The translations under genes were made by a program, and so were the position numbers. From Paenibacillus polymyxa (GTDB lineage Bacteria; Bacillota; Bacilli; Paenibacillales; Paenibacillaceae), in the NCBI RefSeq assembly GCF_015710975.1, contig NZ_CP049783.1, forward strand, positions 186,001 through 250,000: a stretch of DNA of 64,000 nucleotides, read 5' to 3'. The notes beneath the pieces are model-generated. The model saw only the letters and a list, made by a program, of their open reading frames with translations, made no database searches and was not told where the DNA came from. Positions 45,550 to 54,726 of the stretch are shown piece after piece (positions within the stretch are counted from its first letter, which is position 1; each line of letters opens with the position of its first letter).

Positions 45550-46032
45550 TTATTTGAGTGGTGTGTCATCGTCCATACGTCTATTGATCCCCACCAGCCT
45601 TTGGCAGCCTTGGTCCAGTACCCAGGATACCACAATACCAACCGTGTACCTGATCAGATCCACGGTCAGAAACCCTTTCCCAAGCACTAGGCCGCCCAGG
45701 GTGGTCGCCCGAATGTGGTTAATCCAAGGAGCCTGGTACATCTGACTGAATTCAATAGCGAAGCAAAACAGCACACTGCCCCAAAGGGCTACAGACAACT
45801 GACGGTTCACCCACAACATTCTCAGCCCAAAATAAATCATGCATGCCCACAAGGCATCCCCAAAGTGATTGGCAACGAATGCAGGTAACTGGGTGGAGAA
45901 AGCCCTGCTTCCCAAGCCCAACAAGATCATGACCAGCACGGCAACCAGATACGCAGCGCGAGCCTTCCAGTGGAACTTTTCCTTTATTTCCTGATTAATT
46001 CCCCTACTGCTGCTCTTACGAAATTTTCTCAT
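45550..46032 (-). CDS. DUF2809-family membrane protein
   Basis: 160 aa with four to five hydrophobic helices and the DUF2809 pattern: LGLGSRAFSTQLPAFVANHFGDALWACMIYFG, then EFSQMYQAPW. Members are small VanZ-like membrane proteins of unknown role. It ends about 20 bp before the pectin deacetylase start and may share its transcript. Confidence 0.82.
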   Translation of the reverse strand: MRKFRKSSSRGINQEIKEKFHWKARAAYLVAVLVMILLGLGSRAFSTQLPAFVANHFGDALWACMIYFGLRMLWVNRQLSVALWGSVLFCFAIEFSQMYQAPWINHIRATTLGGLVLGKGFLTVDLIRYTVGIVVSWVLDQGCQRLVGINRRMDDDTPLK

Positions 46033-46223
46033 ACTAAATTACCTTTCCTAACACCGGAAAATACCTACCAAACTTCTAAAACTTCGTAAAGCATCCTCTA
46101 GGGATAGCGCTCGCAAGATTGCTGAACCTTAAGCTGATGTCACATTGTATGCACACCAACTTGTCTGTATTTTTCGTCATATTATGAATCATATAAGCTC
46201 CCGCAATATCATACAATCGCTTG

Positions 46224-46811
46224 CTAAAATTCAATACCACGCACTTTGGCAAAAACCATATGGTGTACCATATTCCCCTCTTCATCATACTCGACATTCC
46301 TTAAAATCCCCTCTAATGTAAAACCTGCCCGTTCCGCTACCTTGGCGCTGCGCGTATTTCTGGAATCACAAAGAATCTCTAACCGGTTAGCATGTAAATG
46401 CTGTATGGCAAAATCTGTAATACCGTGCACGGCCTCTGTTATAATCCCCTTTCCGGTCCATGAGGTTCTGAGCCAATACCCAATTTCGAATCTTCGTGCA
46501 TCCCAATTAATTCGGTGCAGACCGCTACTGGCTACAAATTGTCCCGAAGCCGTATCAAATATATACAGCACCATGTCAGACCGATCCAGAAATTTAAGTC
46601 TGGCTTGGCGTGAACGGATTTCAGATTCCTCTACCGTAGGGAGATTTCTCGCAAAAGGAAGCCAAGGCCGCAGCTCATGTACACTCTCGCGTATCGCCTC
46701 ATTGACCGCCGCACCATCGCCCCATTGCGGAGCGCGTATAGTCAATCGCTCCGTCTGGAATTGTTCCGGGAATGATAACAGAATGGGATTCGGTTGCTGC
46801 TCGATACTCAT
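46224..46811 (-). CDS. RimJ/RimL-type GNAT acetyltransferase
   Basis: 195 aa. FQTERLTIRAPQWGDGAAV at the start, FEIGYWLRTSWTGKGIITEAVHGI as the acetyl-CoA site, and AKVAERAGFTLEGILRN near the end give a clear RimL-type fold. The ATG overlaps the HAD gene stop by 4 nt (ATGA), so it is translated by coupling. Substrate unknown. Confidence 0.9.
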   Translation of the reverse strand: MSIEQQPNPILLSFPEQFQTERLTIRAPQWGDGAAVNEAIRESVHELRPWLPFARNLPTVEESEIRSRQARLKFLDRSDMVLYIFDTASGQFVASSGLHRINWDARRFEIGYWLRTSWTGKGIITEAVHGITDFAIQHLHANRLEILCDSRNTRSAKVAERAGFTLEGILRNVEYDEEGNMVHHMVFAKVRGIEF

Positions 46812-47530
46812 GATGCTCCCTCCTCCATATTCGATGGATAACTGAGACGATCCAGCCAGCCAGTGATTTCTCGTAGGCTCTGAATCTGATGATCAGGTAC
46901 AATGCCTGCTTCATTCCACGTCATAAAGCCTTCCAGCCAAATGGTATGCAATCCTGCACTTTGCGCCCCACGAATATCATTTGTCGGATGATCGCCTACA
47001 TAGCAGGCATGACCAGGTTCGGCAATGTCCAGCTCTTTCAGTGCCAACTCGAAAATACGAGGATTAGGCTTCTCGACGTTGACGCCACCCGATACGATAA
47101 TGGAATCCACATAATCTCTCAGCATAACCCGGTCAATCTTAGCCTGCTGCGTACGAAGTGAGCCGTTGGTAATCATACCAAGCTTCAAGCCCCGAGACCG
47201 CAGTTCAGACAGCACTTCCTTGGCTCCGTCCATCAGTACCGTGAATTTATGGAATTGACCATACCAAAAGCCCAGCATCTCCTGTACTGTCGTATCGGGA
47301 TTTTTCAGTTTCAGGTCTGCATGCAGCTCCGTATACAGCTCCCTTTTATCCCGGTAGCCGTCCTGATCTGCCTGATCTGCCAGACGTATTCGTTCAACGA
47401 CCGCCGCACGGCTGGCCGGTTCTTCTGCCACAATAAATCGTTCTATAAACCGCTCCGTATATGCCGCGAATGCCAGTTTGCGGTTAATCAGTGTATTATC
47501 CAGATCAAAAATAATAGCTTCTATAGACAT
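46808..47530 (-). CDS. HAD-superfamily hydrolase (YjjG-like)
   Basis: 240 aa. HAD motif I FDLDNTLINR (nucleophile Asp), motif II MITNGSLRTQQ, motif III Lys in EKPNPRIFELAL, and motif IV VGDHPTNDIRGA are all intact; the cap is helical. Likely a phosphatase for nucleotides or sugar phosphates. GGAG site before the ATG; the 16 codons before it lack a site. Part of a three-gene run with the coiled-coil gene upstream and the GNAT gene overlapping downstream. Confidence 0.92.
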   Translation of the reverse strand: MSIEAIIFDLDNTLINRKLAFAAYTERFIERFIVAEEPASRAAVVERIRLADQADQDGYRDKRELYTELHADLKLKNPDTTVQEMLGFWYGQFHKFTVLMDGAKEVLSELRSRGLKLGMITNGSLRTQQAKIDRVMLRDYVDSIIVSGGVNVEKPNPRIFELALKELDIAEPGHACYVGDHPTNDIRGAQSAGLHTIWLEGFMTWNEAGIVPDHQIQSLREITGWLDRLSYPSNMEEGAS

Positions 47531-47564
47531 AACAAGCTCCTTTCTGTCCGTAAATTTATACCGA

Positions 47565-47735
47565 TCAGCTCGAAACAAATTGAATAACTCCGATCATAAT
47601 AAGCAAGAAAAAAATAGACAAGAAAATGATGATCATGTACTTTAAGATTTTGCTGGAAGTCGACTTTTGTTCCAGTTTGGTCTCGATCTGGGTCAACCTT
47701 TCTTTGATTTCTTCCAAATCCTGCTCCAACTTCAC
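47565..47735 (-). CDS. Short coiled-coil plus transmembrane protein
   Basis: 56 aa. GTG start with GGAG eight bases upstream. The first ~27 residues form a heptad-like charged helix (LEQDLEEIKERLTQIETKLEQ), then one membrane helix (YMIIIFLSIFFLLIMIGVI) and a short tail. It is like small XhlA/hemolysin-type membrane peptides, but no family is certain. It lies 34 bp ahead of the HAD gene on the same strand. Confidence 0.7.
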   Translation of the reverse strand: MKLEQDLEEIKERLTQIETKLEQKSTSSKILKYMIIIFLSIFFLLIMIGVIQFVSS

Positions 47736-47790
47736 CTTAGTCTCTCCTTCCTTTATCTCGACTTATTTAATTTCCTAACGATTCGGCGAT

Positions 47791-48348
47791 TCAGCTACAT
47801 AAATCACTCCAAAAGCGAACTGTTTTTACCGCCTCAAAATTAATCTGTTCGTAAGTCTTCTCCCCAAATTCCAGCTTGAAATACTCCTGCAAACTTTCTC
47901 CATACACGATAATATCCGTTTGATACACTGAAAATACCGGATTTCCTTCTTCACATGGCTGCTCTGGGATATATCGGTGACCATAGACGGGGATCAGCTT
48001 GGGCACACGCAAAAACTCACGTTTACATATGTCCACGGCTTCCTGCAAATCTGTTGGTCTATTCCCCCATTCAGAATGCCAGAACATGTTCTGTTCCACA
48101 TCGAAAATCATACCTTCAAGCGGCCAATTCAGCCTTTCCCAAATGACACCCATCCGCTGTGGTGACGTATCTCTCCAAGGAATAAAGCTTTTACCGACTG
48201 GAAGAACGTTCATCAGCAGCTCTCTTAAGTCGGGCGGAAATTGAATATCATACCTGTCTTCGACTTCAGTAATCTCCCGGGTGGATAAGCCTGGGGTTAA
48301 GGTTACATCGTCTTTACGTAATAGATCGATAATATAAGCGACATCCAT
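47791..48348 (-). CDS. SMI1/KNR4 (SUKH) family protein
   Basis: 185 aa. STREITEVEDRYDIQFPPDLRELLMNVLPVG is the N-terminal SUKH signature, and MFWHSEWGNRP, LIPVYGHRYIPEQPCEEGNPVFSVYQTDIIVYG give the later strands. SUKH proteins are commonly immunity factors against contact-dependent or secreted nuclease toxins; many stand alone as here. No toxin gene is adjacent. Confidence 0.85.
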   Translation of the reverse strand: MDVAYIIDLLRKDDVTLTPGLSTREITEVEDRYDIQFPPDLRELLMNVLPVGKSFIPWRDTSPQRMGVIWERLNWPLEGMIFDVEQNMFWHSEWGNRPTDLQEAVDICKREFLRVPKLIPVYGHRYIPEQPCEEGNPVFSVYQTDIIVYGESLQEYFKLEFGEKTYEQINFEAVKTVRFWSDLCS

Positions 48349-48407
48349 CTTCGATTGAACACCTCTATTCGCTGTCTGATTGCACCTTCTGATTGAATTC
48401 TAGCAGC

Positions 48408-48803
48408 TTAGTCGAGCGGATTGGTCAAGAGGCCTACCAGACTTGTAACTTCAACTTCACCGACTCGGCGTGGGCCTTCCATAAAATATCCCCTGGTTCC
48501 TACATGTATCCGGTGTCGGTGTACCTTTTCCCTCATTTCTCCAAACAAAATCCACATTCTTGCCTGACCTTCCCGGTGAACCGGGTGCCTGGTATCCATG
48601 ATCAATTGACCCTCTTCATCTTCAAACTCAGGATGTATTGCATAAATTCCCGTTGTTGTAATATCGTCGCCCTCATAGGAAAAATCGCAGCGATAACCCT
48701 GAATAGGCAGTTGTTTCCTGCCTCCTTCTTCCGGTGTGTAAAATCGATATTCTACTATAAAATCGTGCGGATGCTGCCTACTATGTTCATAGGGATTCCA
48801 CAT
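48408..48803 (-). CDS. Hypothetical protein with EF-Tu barrel-like segment
   Basis: 131 aa, soluble. It has no firmly recognised family. YRCDFSYEGDD, GQARMWILFGEMREKV and VGTRGYFMEGPRRVGEVEVTSLVG resemble the beta-barrel (domain II/III) strands of EF-Tu, seen in short stand-alone bacterial proteins. GGGGATGAT site upstream. It precedes the SUKH gene by about 60 bp on the same strand. Confidence 0.68.
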   Translation of the reverse strand: MWNPYEHSRQHPHDFIVEYRFYTPEEGGRKQLPIQGYRCDFSYEGDDITTTGIYAIHPEFEDEEGQLIMDTRHPVHREGQARMWILFGEMREKVHRHRIHVGTRGYFMEGPRRVGEVEVTSLVGLLTNPLD

Positions 48804-48949
48804 TTCATATCATCCCCTCTGGTCTTTCCCAAAAATATGTACTTCTTTCTAGTGTAATCCAATAGGAAAAGAAATCCAAGACCTATCCGCAAGACATTGC
48901 TGAATAAGCTTGGATGATATGAGAGTCTTTTTTTCAGAATATATGACTT

Positions 48950-50035
48950 TTATACTTGCTGTCCGTTCACCTGAATATCTACGTCTACCTGCTGTCCCAG
49001 CCAAGCCCGCATGCGATTCCACGAAAAAACCTGCTCCATGTGAAAAACACCATATGGAAGTTCTGAACGATACAGGGCAAGCGCCGCAAAAACGGCGGCT
49101 TTAGCAGTCAAATCAGACTGATGATGTCCCCTTAGCCTGCATTCGACCCTCGTCTCCTTACCATTAAGAGTTCCTTGGGCGTCTACCTTGACCGCTACAG
49201 CATTTCCTCCAAAATGCACCTTGCCAAAGCTGCGAACTACTGCCTCACGAACCGTTGGCTTTCGGAGCAGACCTGATATTCCTATTGTCCGAAGCCCTGC
49301 CAGAAGCCGGGTGGTCAATCGCGAATCGAAGCACAGGCGTGTGCTGACCGTAGGAACATCAAGTGTACGTGGAAGTGTCTGTTGATCCGAAAAAGGAAAC
49401 CGATACGCCCGATGACGACCCACTCCTGCACCAAAGTCTGCCACTATGCCGTCGGTAAAGCTTCTTCGAGTCACTGGGCGTCCCTGTTCTATCACCTCCA
49501 AGTCGGTATGAATCTGATCTACAGTCCACTCAATCGCAGCCTGACCGTGTCGATCACCCAAACCCAGCATCAATGATATGTTCAGTTCATCCGTTTGATC
49601 CATGAGCTGTGTCGCTTGCAATGCCAATAGATTAGTTAGCCCTGGAGCTAACCCTACACTTAGCAGCGCAGTGGCCTGATAAGCTCGGGCCTCCTGATGA
49701 CACTGCTCCACCTGACTCAAAAAGGCCGCATTCGCAGTAATATCCATGTAATGCACCCCATGCTGAAGACAGGTGCGTACCAAGGCTGTATTGTCCTGAT
49801 CCAGACACATAATAACCATTTTGGCTTGCTTTAATATCGACGGGTCCAGCGGTTCATGAATATTAAGCTGCAAGGGTCGTATCTTGCCATTCGATTGTTG
49901 GCTGAATGCAGTGGCACGTTCCAGACTGCGGCCTGCGGCAAATACCTTGCCGGGGAACATTTCACTTAACTCTGTACATACAATTTTTCCAACATGGCCA
50001 TACCCGCCAATAATGATGATGTTATCCTTTGTCAT
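48950..50035 (-). CDS. Saccharopine-dehydrogenase-like oxidoreductase
   Basis: 361 aa from the ATG with GAGGGAGAG upstream. NIIIIGGYGHVGKIVCTEL is a Rossmann NAD(P) motif; CLQHGVHYMDITANAAFL and LLSVGLAPGLTNLLA are standard saccharopine dehydrogenase-family segments. The substrate is unknown; relatives reduce or form C-N bonds in lysine, opine and polyamine metabolism. The start lies 14 nt inside the end of the methyltransferase gene, so the two are coupled. A Fur-like box precedes the pair, pointing to iron-limited expression. Confidence 0.85.
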   Translation of the reverse strand: MTKDNIIIIGGYGHVGKIVCTELSEMFPGKVFAAGRSLERATAFSQQSNGKIRPLQLNIHEPLDPSILKQAKMVIMCLDQDNTALVRTCLQHGVHYMDITANAAFLSQVEQCHQEARAYQATALLSVGLAPGLTNLLALQATQLMDQTDELNISLMLGLGDRHGQAAIEWTVDQIHTDLEVIEQGRPVTRRSFTDGIVADFGAGVGRHRAYRFPFSDQQTLPRTLDVPTVSTRLCFDSRLTTRLLAGLRTIGISGLLRKPTVREAVVRSFGKVHFGGNAVAVKVDAQGTLNGKETRVECRLRGHHQSDLTAKAAVFAALALYRSELPYGVFHMEQVFSWNRMRAWLGQQVDVDIQVNGQQV

Positions 50036-50837
50036 AAGCCGTCTCTCCCTCTTTAACCGCAAACCATGCATTCACTAAAAAAGCACCGTAATACCGGGTG
50101 ATGTGGGTAAAGCCTGCATCTATCAACAGTTCCTGAATTGCTGCATTGGACACCGGGTTTGACTCACGGCCGATGGAAGCAGCGAATCGCTCCCAATCCT
50201 CCAGTGAAATGCCCTGACTCAGCATATGAGCTTTCCATGCCTGCATTTGGAGGGAAAAAGAAGGCTCCTGCGGATTCCCATTAATAGAAGCTAGACAAAA
50301 AGGTGCATCCGGCTTGAGTCGAGCGGATATCTGGCGCAGCAATGCCTGTTTACTTTCCAAGCTCTGAAGAAAATGAAGCACCAGTAGGCAGGTAGCAGCG
50401 TCATAGACTGGTTCATCGGATAATTCTTTGCAGTACTTTTCGTGCTGTTCTTCAGGCGATTCTCCAGACAACTCTTCCAACGTGCCTGTAACAAATGATA
50501 TTTGTGAACCGATGCCCGCTTGTGTCACACGTTGACGTGCCAAGTCCAGCATGTGCTCAGAGGGATCAACTGCCGTAAAGGACCATGCCTCATGCCGCCC
50601 TCCGAGCGTAATCAATTCCTGACCGCCCCCGGCTCCGACAATCAGCACATTCGGATCGATATTCCTGTTATGAGCCTGCGCTTCAAGCTGTGCGGTTATC
50701 AAACAATCTGTCATCTCATACAGATGGGTGTATCCAGGTATTTTTAAAGAAATCGTATCCGCATATTTATGTACATTCGGATGATTCCAGCTCATAGGTT
50801 GATTTGAGTCGGTATTTCCAATATGGGGTTGTTTCAT
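50022..50837 (-). CDS. Class I SAM-dependent methyltransferase
   Basis: 271 aa. NVLIVGAGGGQELITLGGR is the SAM loop, followed by FTAVDPSEHMLDLARQRV, a motif IV region (AATCLLVLHFL) and LLRQISARLKPDAPFCLASI. The C-terminal ~90 residues carry the substrate part. The substrate is unknown. First gene of a two-gene operon with the saccharopine-dehydrogenase-like gene, divergent from a LuxR regulator. The shared region contains a Fur-like box. Confidence 0.87.
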   Translation of the reverse strand: MKQPHIGNTDSNQPMSWNHPNVHKYADTISLKIPGYTHLYEMTDCLITAQLEAQAHNRNIDPNVLIVGAGGGQELITLGGRHEAWSFTAVDPSEHMLDLARQRVTQAGIGSQISFVTGTLEELSGESPEEQHEKYCKELSDEPVYDAATCLLVLHFLQSLESKQALLRQISARLKPDAPFCLASINGNPQEPSFSLQMQAWKAHMLSQGISLEDWERFAASIGRESNPVSNAAIQELLIDAGFTHITRYYGAFLVNAWFAVKEGETAYDKG

Positions 50838-50901
50838 ATGTGCTCTCCTCCAAACATTTAGCCTTGATCTTCAATGACCATTCATTTATTGTAGATTTAA
50901 T

Positions 50902-50916
50902 TAAGAATCATTCTCA
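50902..50916. promoter_or_regulatory. Fur-like box between MTase operon and luxR gene
   Basis: TAAGAATCATTCTCA (reverse TGAGAATGATTCTTA) is a 7-1-7 palindrome matching 12 of 14 fixed bases of TGATAATnATTATCA. Confidence 0.6.
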
Positions 50917-51011
50917 ATTATAAAGACAATACGAATATCCACCATCCCATAAATATGGGATTTAGGAAGAGGCACTTTAAGAATCTCCAGCTTTCACGAT
51001 AGGAGTAAACG

Positions 51012-52103
51012 ATGAACGCACATTATACTCAATTTGCACAGCTTAAGAATGATCAACAACCAATCATGGAAATGGGAAATAAATCACCCTCATCTCCTAC
51101 ATACAAGCACACGCTAATCGACCGCTTGCGTACTCAGATTTCTTTTGATGCGGCATGCTGTACCTCAGTAGATCCGCGAACGCTGCTTTCCACGGGTGCA
51201 TTTACGGAGTCGGGTGTAGAGGACATTCATAGCAAACTGCTAGAATACGAGTATCTGCACGATGATATCATGAAATACGATCAATTGGTGCGAGAAGGAC
51301 AGCCTATCGCGACGCTTCATGGATCTACACAAGGCCAGCCGGATCGCAGCACACGTTTTAGAAATGTTTTGCAGCCCGCTGGATTCGGCGATGAGCTGCG
51401 TATTCCATTTATGTACAAAGGAAGCTGCTGGGGATTTCTTACGTTGTTCCGCCACTATGGAAAGCCTGTATTCAGCGCGGAAGAGCAACAACTGCTTGAA
51501 GCGTTAGCGCCATCCATAGCCTACCATCTGCGTCAAACCAGTGTCGGTGTATCTCCAGCCCCCGCTATGGCTATGGAACATGAACTTGAGCCAGGTGTTC
51601 TGACGCTTTCCGCTCAACTAGAACCCCTCTCGTCCAATATAGTAGCAGAACAGTGGCTAAAGCTGCTTCGGCAGCAGGAGGGAATCCATGAGGACGAGCT
51701 GCCGGCCTCTGTTCGGGCGGTAAGCTTGCGAGCGCTATCCACTACTACTGCACCAGCCAGACTATGTATCCCTTCCGCAGACGCTGGAACTCCTTGGGTC
51801 ACCGTCAGAGCTACTCTCCTGCAAAGCGGACGTGAGCATACGGGCGAGAAGCAGCTGGCTGTATGGTTTGAGCCTGCTAAAGCAACCGACATGTTGCCGC
51901 TCATGGCTGAGATCTACTCATGGACTGAACGAGAGAGACAGCTTGTCCGGCTCATTGTCCAAGGCTTTTCTACCAAGGAACTGGCAAGTGCACTTCATAT
52001 TACGGCCTACACGGTGCAGGATCATCTGAAAGCCATTTTCTTGAAAACAGAGGTAAGCAGCCGTCGTGAGCTAGTATGGAAGGTATATTCCAGATTCAAT
52101 TAA
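51012..52103 (+). CDS. LuxR-family regulator with GAF-like sensor
   Basis: 363 aa. Residues ~30-175 form a GAF-like domain (FRNVLQPAGFGDELRIPFMYKG, WGFLTLFRHYGKPVFSAEEQQ). The C-terminus is a LuxR HTH (SWTERERQLVRLIVQGFSTKELASALHITAYTVQDHLKAIF). GGAG ribosome site. It diverges from the methyltransferase operon across a Fur-like box, so it may control that operon or be iron-controlled itself. The ligand is unknown. Confidence 0.88.
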   Translation: MNAHYTQFAQLKNDQQPIMEMGNKSPSSPTYKHTLIDRLRTQISFDAACCTSVDPRTLLSTGAFTESGVEDIHSKLLEYEYLHDDIMKYDQLVREGQPIATLHGSTQGQPDRSTRFRNVLQPAGFGDELRIPFMYKGSCWGFLTLFRHYGKPVFSAEEQQLLEALAPSIAYHLRQTSVGVSPAPAMAMEHELEPGVLTLSAQLEPLSSNIVAEQWLKLLRQQEGIHEDELPASVRAVSLRALSTTTAPARLCIPSADAGTPWVTVRATLLQSGREHTGEKQLAVWFEPAKATDMLPLMAEIYSWTERERQLVRLIVQGFSTKELASALHITAYTVQDHLKAIFLKTEVSSRRELVWKVYSRFN

Positions 52104-52112
52104 TTATGTAAA

Positions 52113-52148
52113 AAAGACAGATGACCCGGTTAAGGATCATCTGTCTTT
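52113..52148. terminator. Bidirectional terminator
   Basis: Perfect 12-bp stem AAAGACAGATGA/TCATCTGTCTTT; the minus-strand side ends in a T run, the plus side is weaker. It lies between converging genes. Confidence 0.8.
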
Positions 52149-52178
52149 GCATCACTGCTCTATTGAGACGCAAGAGTC

Positions 52179-52358
52179 TTATTTCTGCGAAGAGGATTTC
52201 GTATCATCGTATGATACTGGTGAGGGCTTCGCAATCCATTCATCAGCCTCAGGCTCGATATCCACGCCATTGTCCAGCTTCGTTTTCTCCATCAAGGAAT
52301 CTCCGTCCTCGTTCTTCTTGTTGCGGATTTTCGCTTCGTCTTGAGTGTGGTCGCTCAT
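52179..52358 (-). CDS. Small hydrophilic acidic protein
   Basis: 59 aa, highly charged (DHTQDEAKIRNKKNEDGDS; DIEPEADEW), probably unfolded. ATG with GGAGG seven bases upstream; the 16 codons before it lack a site. No family recognised. It lies downstream of the NAD-kinase-like gene on the same strand. Confidence 0.65.
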   Translation of the reverse strand: MSDHTQDEAKIRNKKNEDGDSLMEKTKLDNGVDIEPEADEWIAKPSPVSYDDTKSSSQK

Positions 52359-52435
52359 GTTGATTCCTCCTTTTTTAATTTCATCTGATGGTTGTACCTT
52401 ACTCATAATTACCCATTGCCGTCCTGTACAAACCT

Positions 52436-53437
52436 CTACACCACCAGATGCCCTTTTTTCTCCGCCGGTCCAATGGTCGCCTCAATGCCAGCATTAAACT
52501 CCAGAAAGTCGCTCTCTACTCCATCACTAAAAATAACTCCATTCTCCGGCATCTGCGAAGCAATTCGCAGCGGTCTTTCAACGGCCACCTGTCCAAACAC
52601 CAGCTCCGCAGCAGTCGTCCGACTGGGGAATGGTTCTCTCACTGTAAAATAAAGCGAAGGCGAGCTCCAGGTTGCACGATGATCATGCCCCATTCCTTCT
52701 ACTGTCCCTTCCTGGCTGAAAGCAGCATCTGACATCAGGTGATCTGGAGTCAGCGAGACCGGATGCCGTGTAGCACTGCCGACAATCCCGGCAGCTCCAG
52801 CCAGCACACTGGTCAGCCAGCCCGTCGCCCCCAACCCGGTGGAAACAATAATACCGCTGGACGATTGCTGCTCTACCTGATCCTCCAATCTCAGCTCATA
52901 TCTCGCAGAAACATGAGTTTTGCGCCCGATGAACAAATCGTTCACAGCATATATGGATTGGCCATCATTTAGTTGGGCCTTAGCCAGTGTAACCTCCTTA
53001 ATCGGCCGTCTGTGCACGAACACATCCGGCACCACCCAGCGCAGATCAGATACAGTAAACGGCAGCAATACTCCATCCCAGCGCATCGGATCTGGATTCA
53101 CGCCGATTAGCGGCTGCTCGCTCAAATATTTTAACGTGTTGGCTACCAGCCCATCCTGACCCAGTACCACCACCGTATCCTGCTCACCAAAAATAAAGTT
53201 CGGCACATGTTCCCGCTCCACAATCTGGACACGCCCCAAGGCCGATAACTCGGACGTCGCCGTTGCCACCGCCCTGCGGTAATTTTCATCCTCCAGCACA
53301 TAATCACTAAAATCCGCACCCAGCCGTTCCATAAAGAAGCGAGCCTGCTGCACCGTATTGTAACGAACAATCAGTTCCTCCAGTCGCGTTTTACGCTTCA
53401 CCAAAATAATCTTCTGCTCAGTCATTCGGCTGCTCAT
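52436..53437 (-). CDS. NAD-kinase-like protein, degenerate GGDG motif
   Basis: 333 aa. The fold matches NAD(H) kinase: VVVLGQDGLVANTLKYL replaces GGDGT, LIGVNPDPMRWDGVLLPF, AVNDLFIG (NE/D region), and SSSGIIVSTGLGATGWL (SGStA loop). The catalytic Asp of GGDG is kept but the second Gly is Gln. It may phosphorylate NAD or another dinucleotide, or only bind it. Its start overlaps the SPFH gene by 4 nt, so the two are made together. Confidence 0.82.
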   Translation of the reverse strand: MSSRMTEQKIILVKRKTRLEELIVRYNTVQQARFFMERLGADFSDYVLEDENYRRAVATATSELSALGRVQIVEREHVPNFIFGEQDTVVVLGQDGLVANTLKYLSEQPLIGVNPDPMRWDGVLLPFTVSDLRWVVPDVFVHRRPIKEVTLAKAQLNDGQSIYAVNDLFIGRKTHVSARYELRLEDQVEQQSSSGIIVSTGLGATGWLTSVLAGAAGIVGSATRHPVSLTPDHLMSDAAFSQEGTVEGMGHDHRATWSSPSLYFTVREPFPSRTTAAELVFGQVAVERPLRIASQMPENGVIFSDGVESDFLEFNAGIEATIGPAEKKGHLVV

Positions 53438-54495
53438 CGTGATCTTCCTCCAGACCCTCTCGATCCTGCTGATCCACTTGTTCCCGTATCTGACATGAGA
53501 CCTTGCAGCAGATCAGGCGTAATATTCAACTGGCCGATTTTCCCTGCATTTTCTGCGAGTTCCTGAAAGGCGATCGCAATCAGCTTATCCGGGCTCATAT
53601 CCATGTTGGCCATAGCTTGAAGTACGTTAGGCTCGACATCCTGCAACGATTTCATCACCGCTGTCAGCTCATAGGCCTTGGCATCGGCTTCGGCCTTTTT
53701 ATTCGTTACGGTCAGCTCAATCAGTTCGCGCTTTTTCTCTTCCAAGGCCGTGTCAAACCGCAGCTGCTCCTCCTTCATCTCACTTTGCTTTTGCTTTACG
53801 GAACGCTCGGCATCCAGTTGGGTTTCGCGAATCTGCCTTTTTTTCGTCTCCACCGCAATTTCCGTATTCAGCTCATTTTCCTTCACACGCCGCTCCTGCT
53901 CAATGGATGCGTTACGACGCTCATACAATGCGTGATCCGCACTGCGAAGAATTTCTTCTCTCGCCTGCGCTTCCAGTGCTCTCATCGTCTCCTTATTTGG
54001 TAAAACCGCCAAAATGGACAGCCCCATAACCTCAATGCCCAGTTTCTCCATTTCAGTATGCTGAGCAATATCCTTCGTCATGTTTTGGGCCAGACGTTCA
54101 CTGGACTGAACCGCTTCTTTGAGTGGAACACGTTCCAAATACTTTTTGGTAAGCACCTTGGCGATGTTAATCACCCGTTGAGCCAGCTTGCTTGGATCGT
54201 CCGAAATGTAGCGACGTTCCTTCAAATCATACGTGTAGTTTAAAATCTGCGTCGTTCTGCGGTAATCCACGATCCGATAAGTCAGTTGCCCCTGCACGGT
54301 CACCGCCTGGAAATCATTTGTCATATCTTCAAACATAAACGGTACATCAATGGAAGAGACAGGCACGACAACGACCGAGGTGGTCGGCGCGTAGTAATAA
54401 AAAGATAACCCAACACCCTCTCGAACCACCTTCCCGTTCTTCACCTTCATGACATACTCACTGGGCTGAAATTTAACAAAATTAAATCCAAACAT
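53434..54495 (-). CDS. SPFH/Band-7 (prohibitin-homology) protein
   Basis: 353 aa. No membrane helix. The SPFH domain is in residues ~10-190 (EYVMKVKNGKVVREGVGLSFYY, DFQAVTVQGQLTYRI, LGIEVMGLSILAVLP), followed by ~100 residues of coiled coil (ERRVKENELNTEIAVETKKRQI) and a Gly/Ser-rich tail. SPFH proteins form scaffold rings on membranes. The gene overlaps the NAD-kinase-like gene downstream. GAGGA site before the ATG. Confidence 0.9.
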   Translation of the reverse strand: MFGFNFVKFQPSEYVMKVKNGKVVREGVGLSFYYYAPTTSVVVVPVSSIDVPFMFEDMTNDFQAVTVQGQLTYRIVDYRRTTQILNYTYDLKERRYISDDPSKLAQRVINIAKVLTKKYLERVPLKEAVQSSERLAQNMTKDIAQHTEMEKLGIEVMGLSILAVLPNKETMRALEAQAREEILRSADHALYERRNASIEQERRVKENELNTEIAVETKKRQIRETQLDAERSVKQKQSEMKEEQLRFDTALEEKKRELIELTVTNKKAEADAKAYELTAVMKSLQDVEPNVLQAMANMDMSPDKLIAIAFQELAENAGKIGQLNITPDLLQGLMSDTGTSGSAGSRGSGGRSR

Positions 54496-54726
54496 CAGCG
54501 CTTCCTCGCTTTCTTTAGAGTGTTCATTTTTATTATTTCTTAATTGTTATTATCAATTTGTTATTAACAATAAAATAACACAGATAATCCATAATATCAA
54601 TATGACATTTACAAAAAAAATAAAGGCCGCTTCCTCTCCGATACGCTCGGTTAAAGAAAACAGCCTCAGATTTCTTGCATTTTATTTTATAAGTACACTT
54701 TTAAAAATTTATACCTAACTGCATAT

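Noticed and set aside
46033..46223. ORF on the minus strand (46076-46297)
   Set aside because: It overlaps the GNAT gene end out of frame and has no ribosome site.
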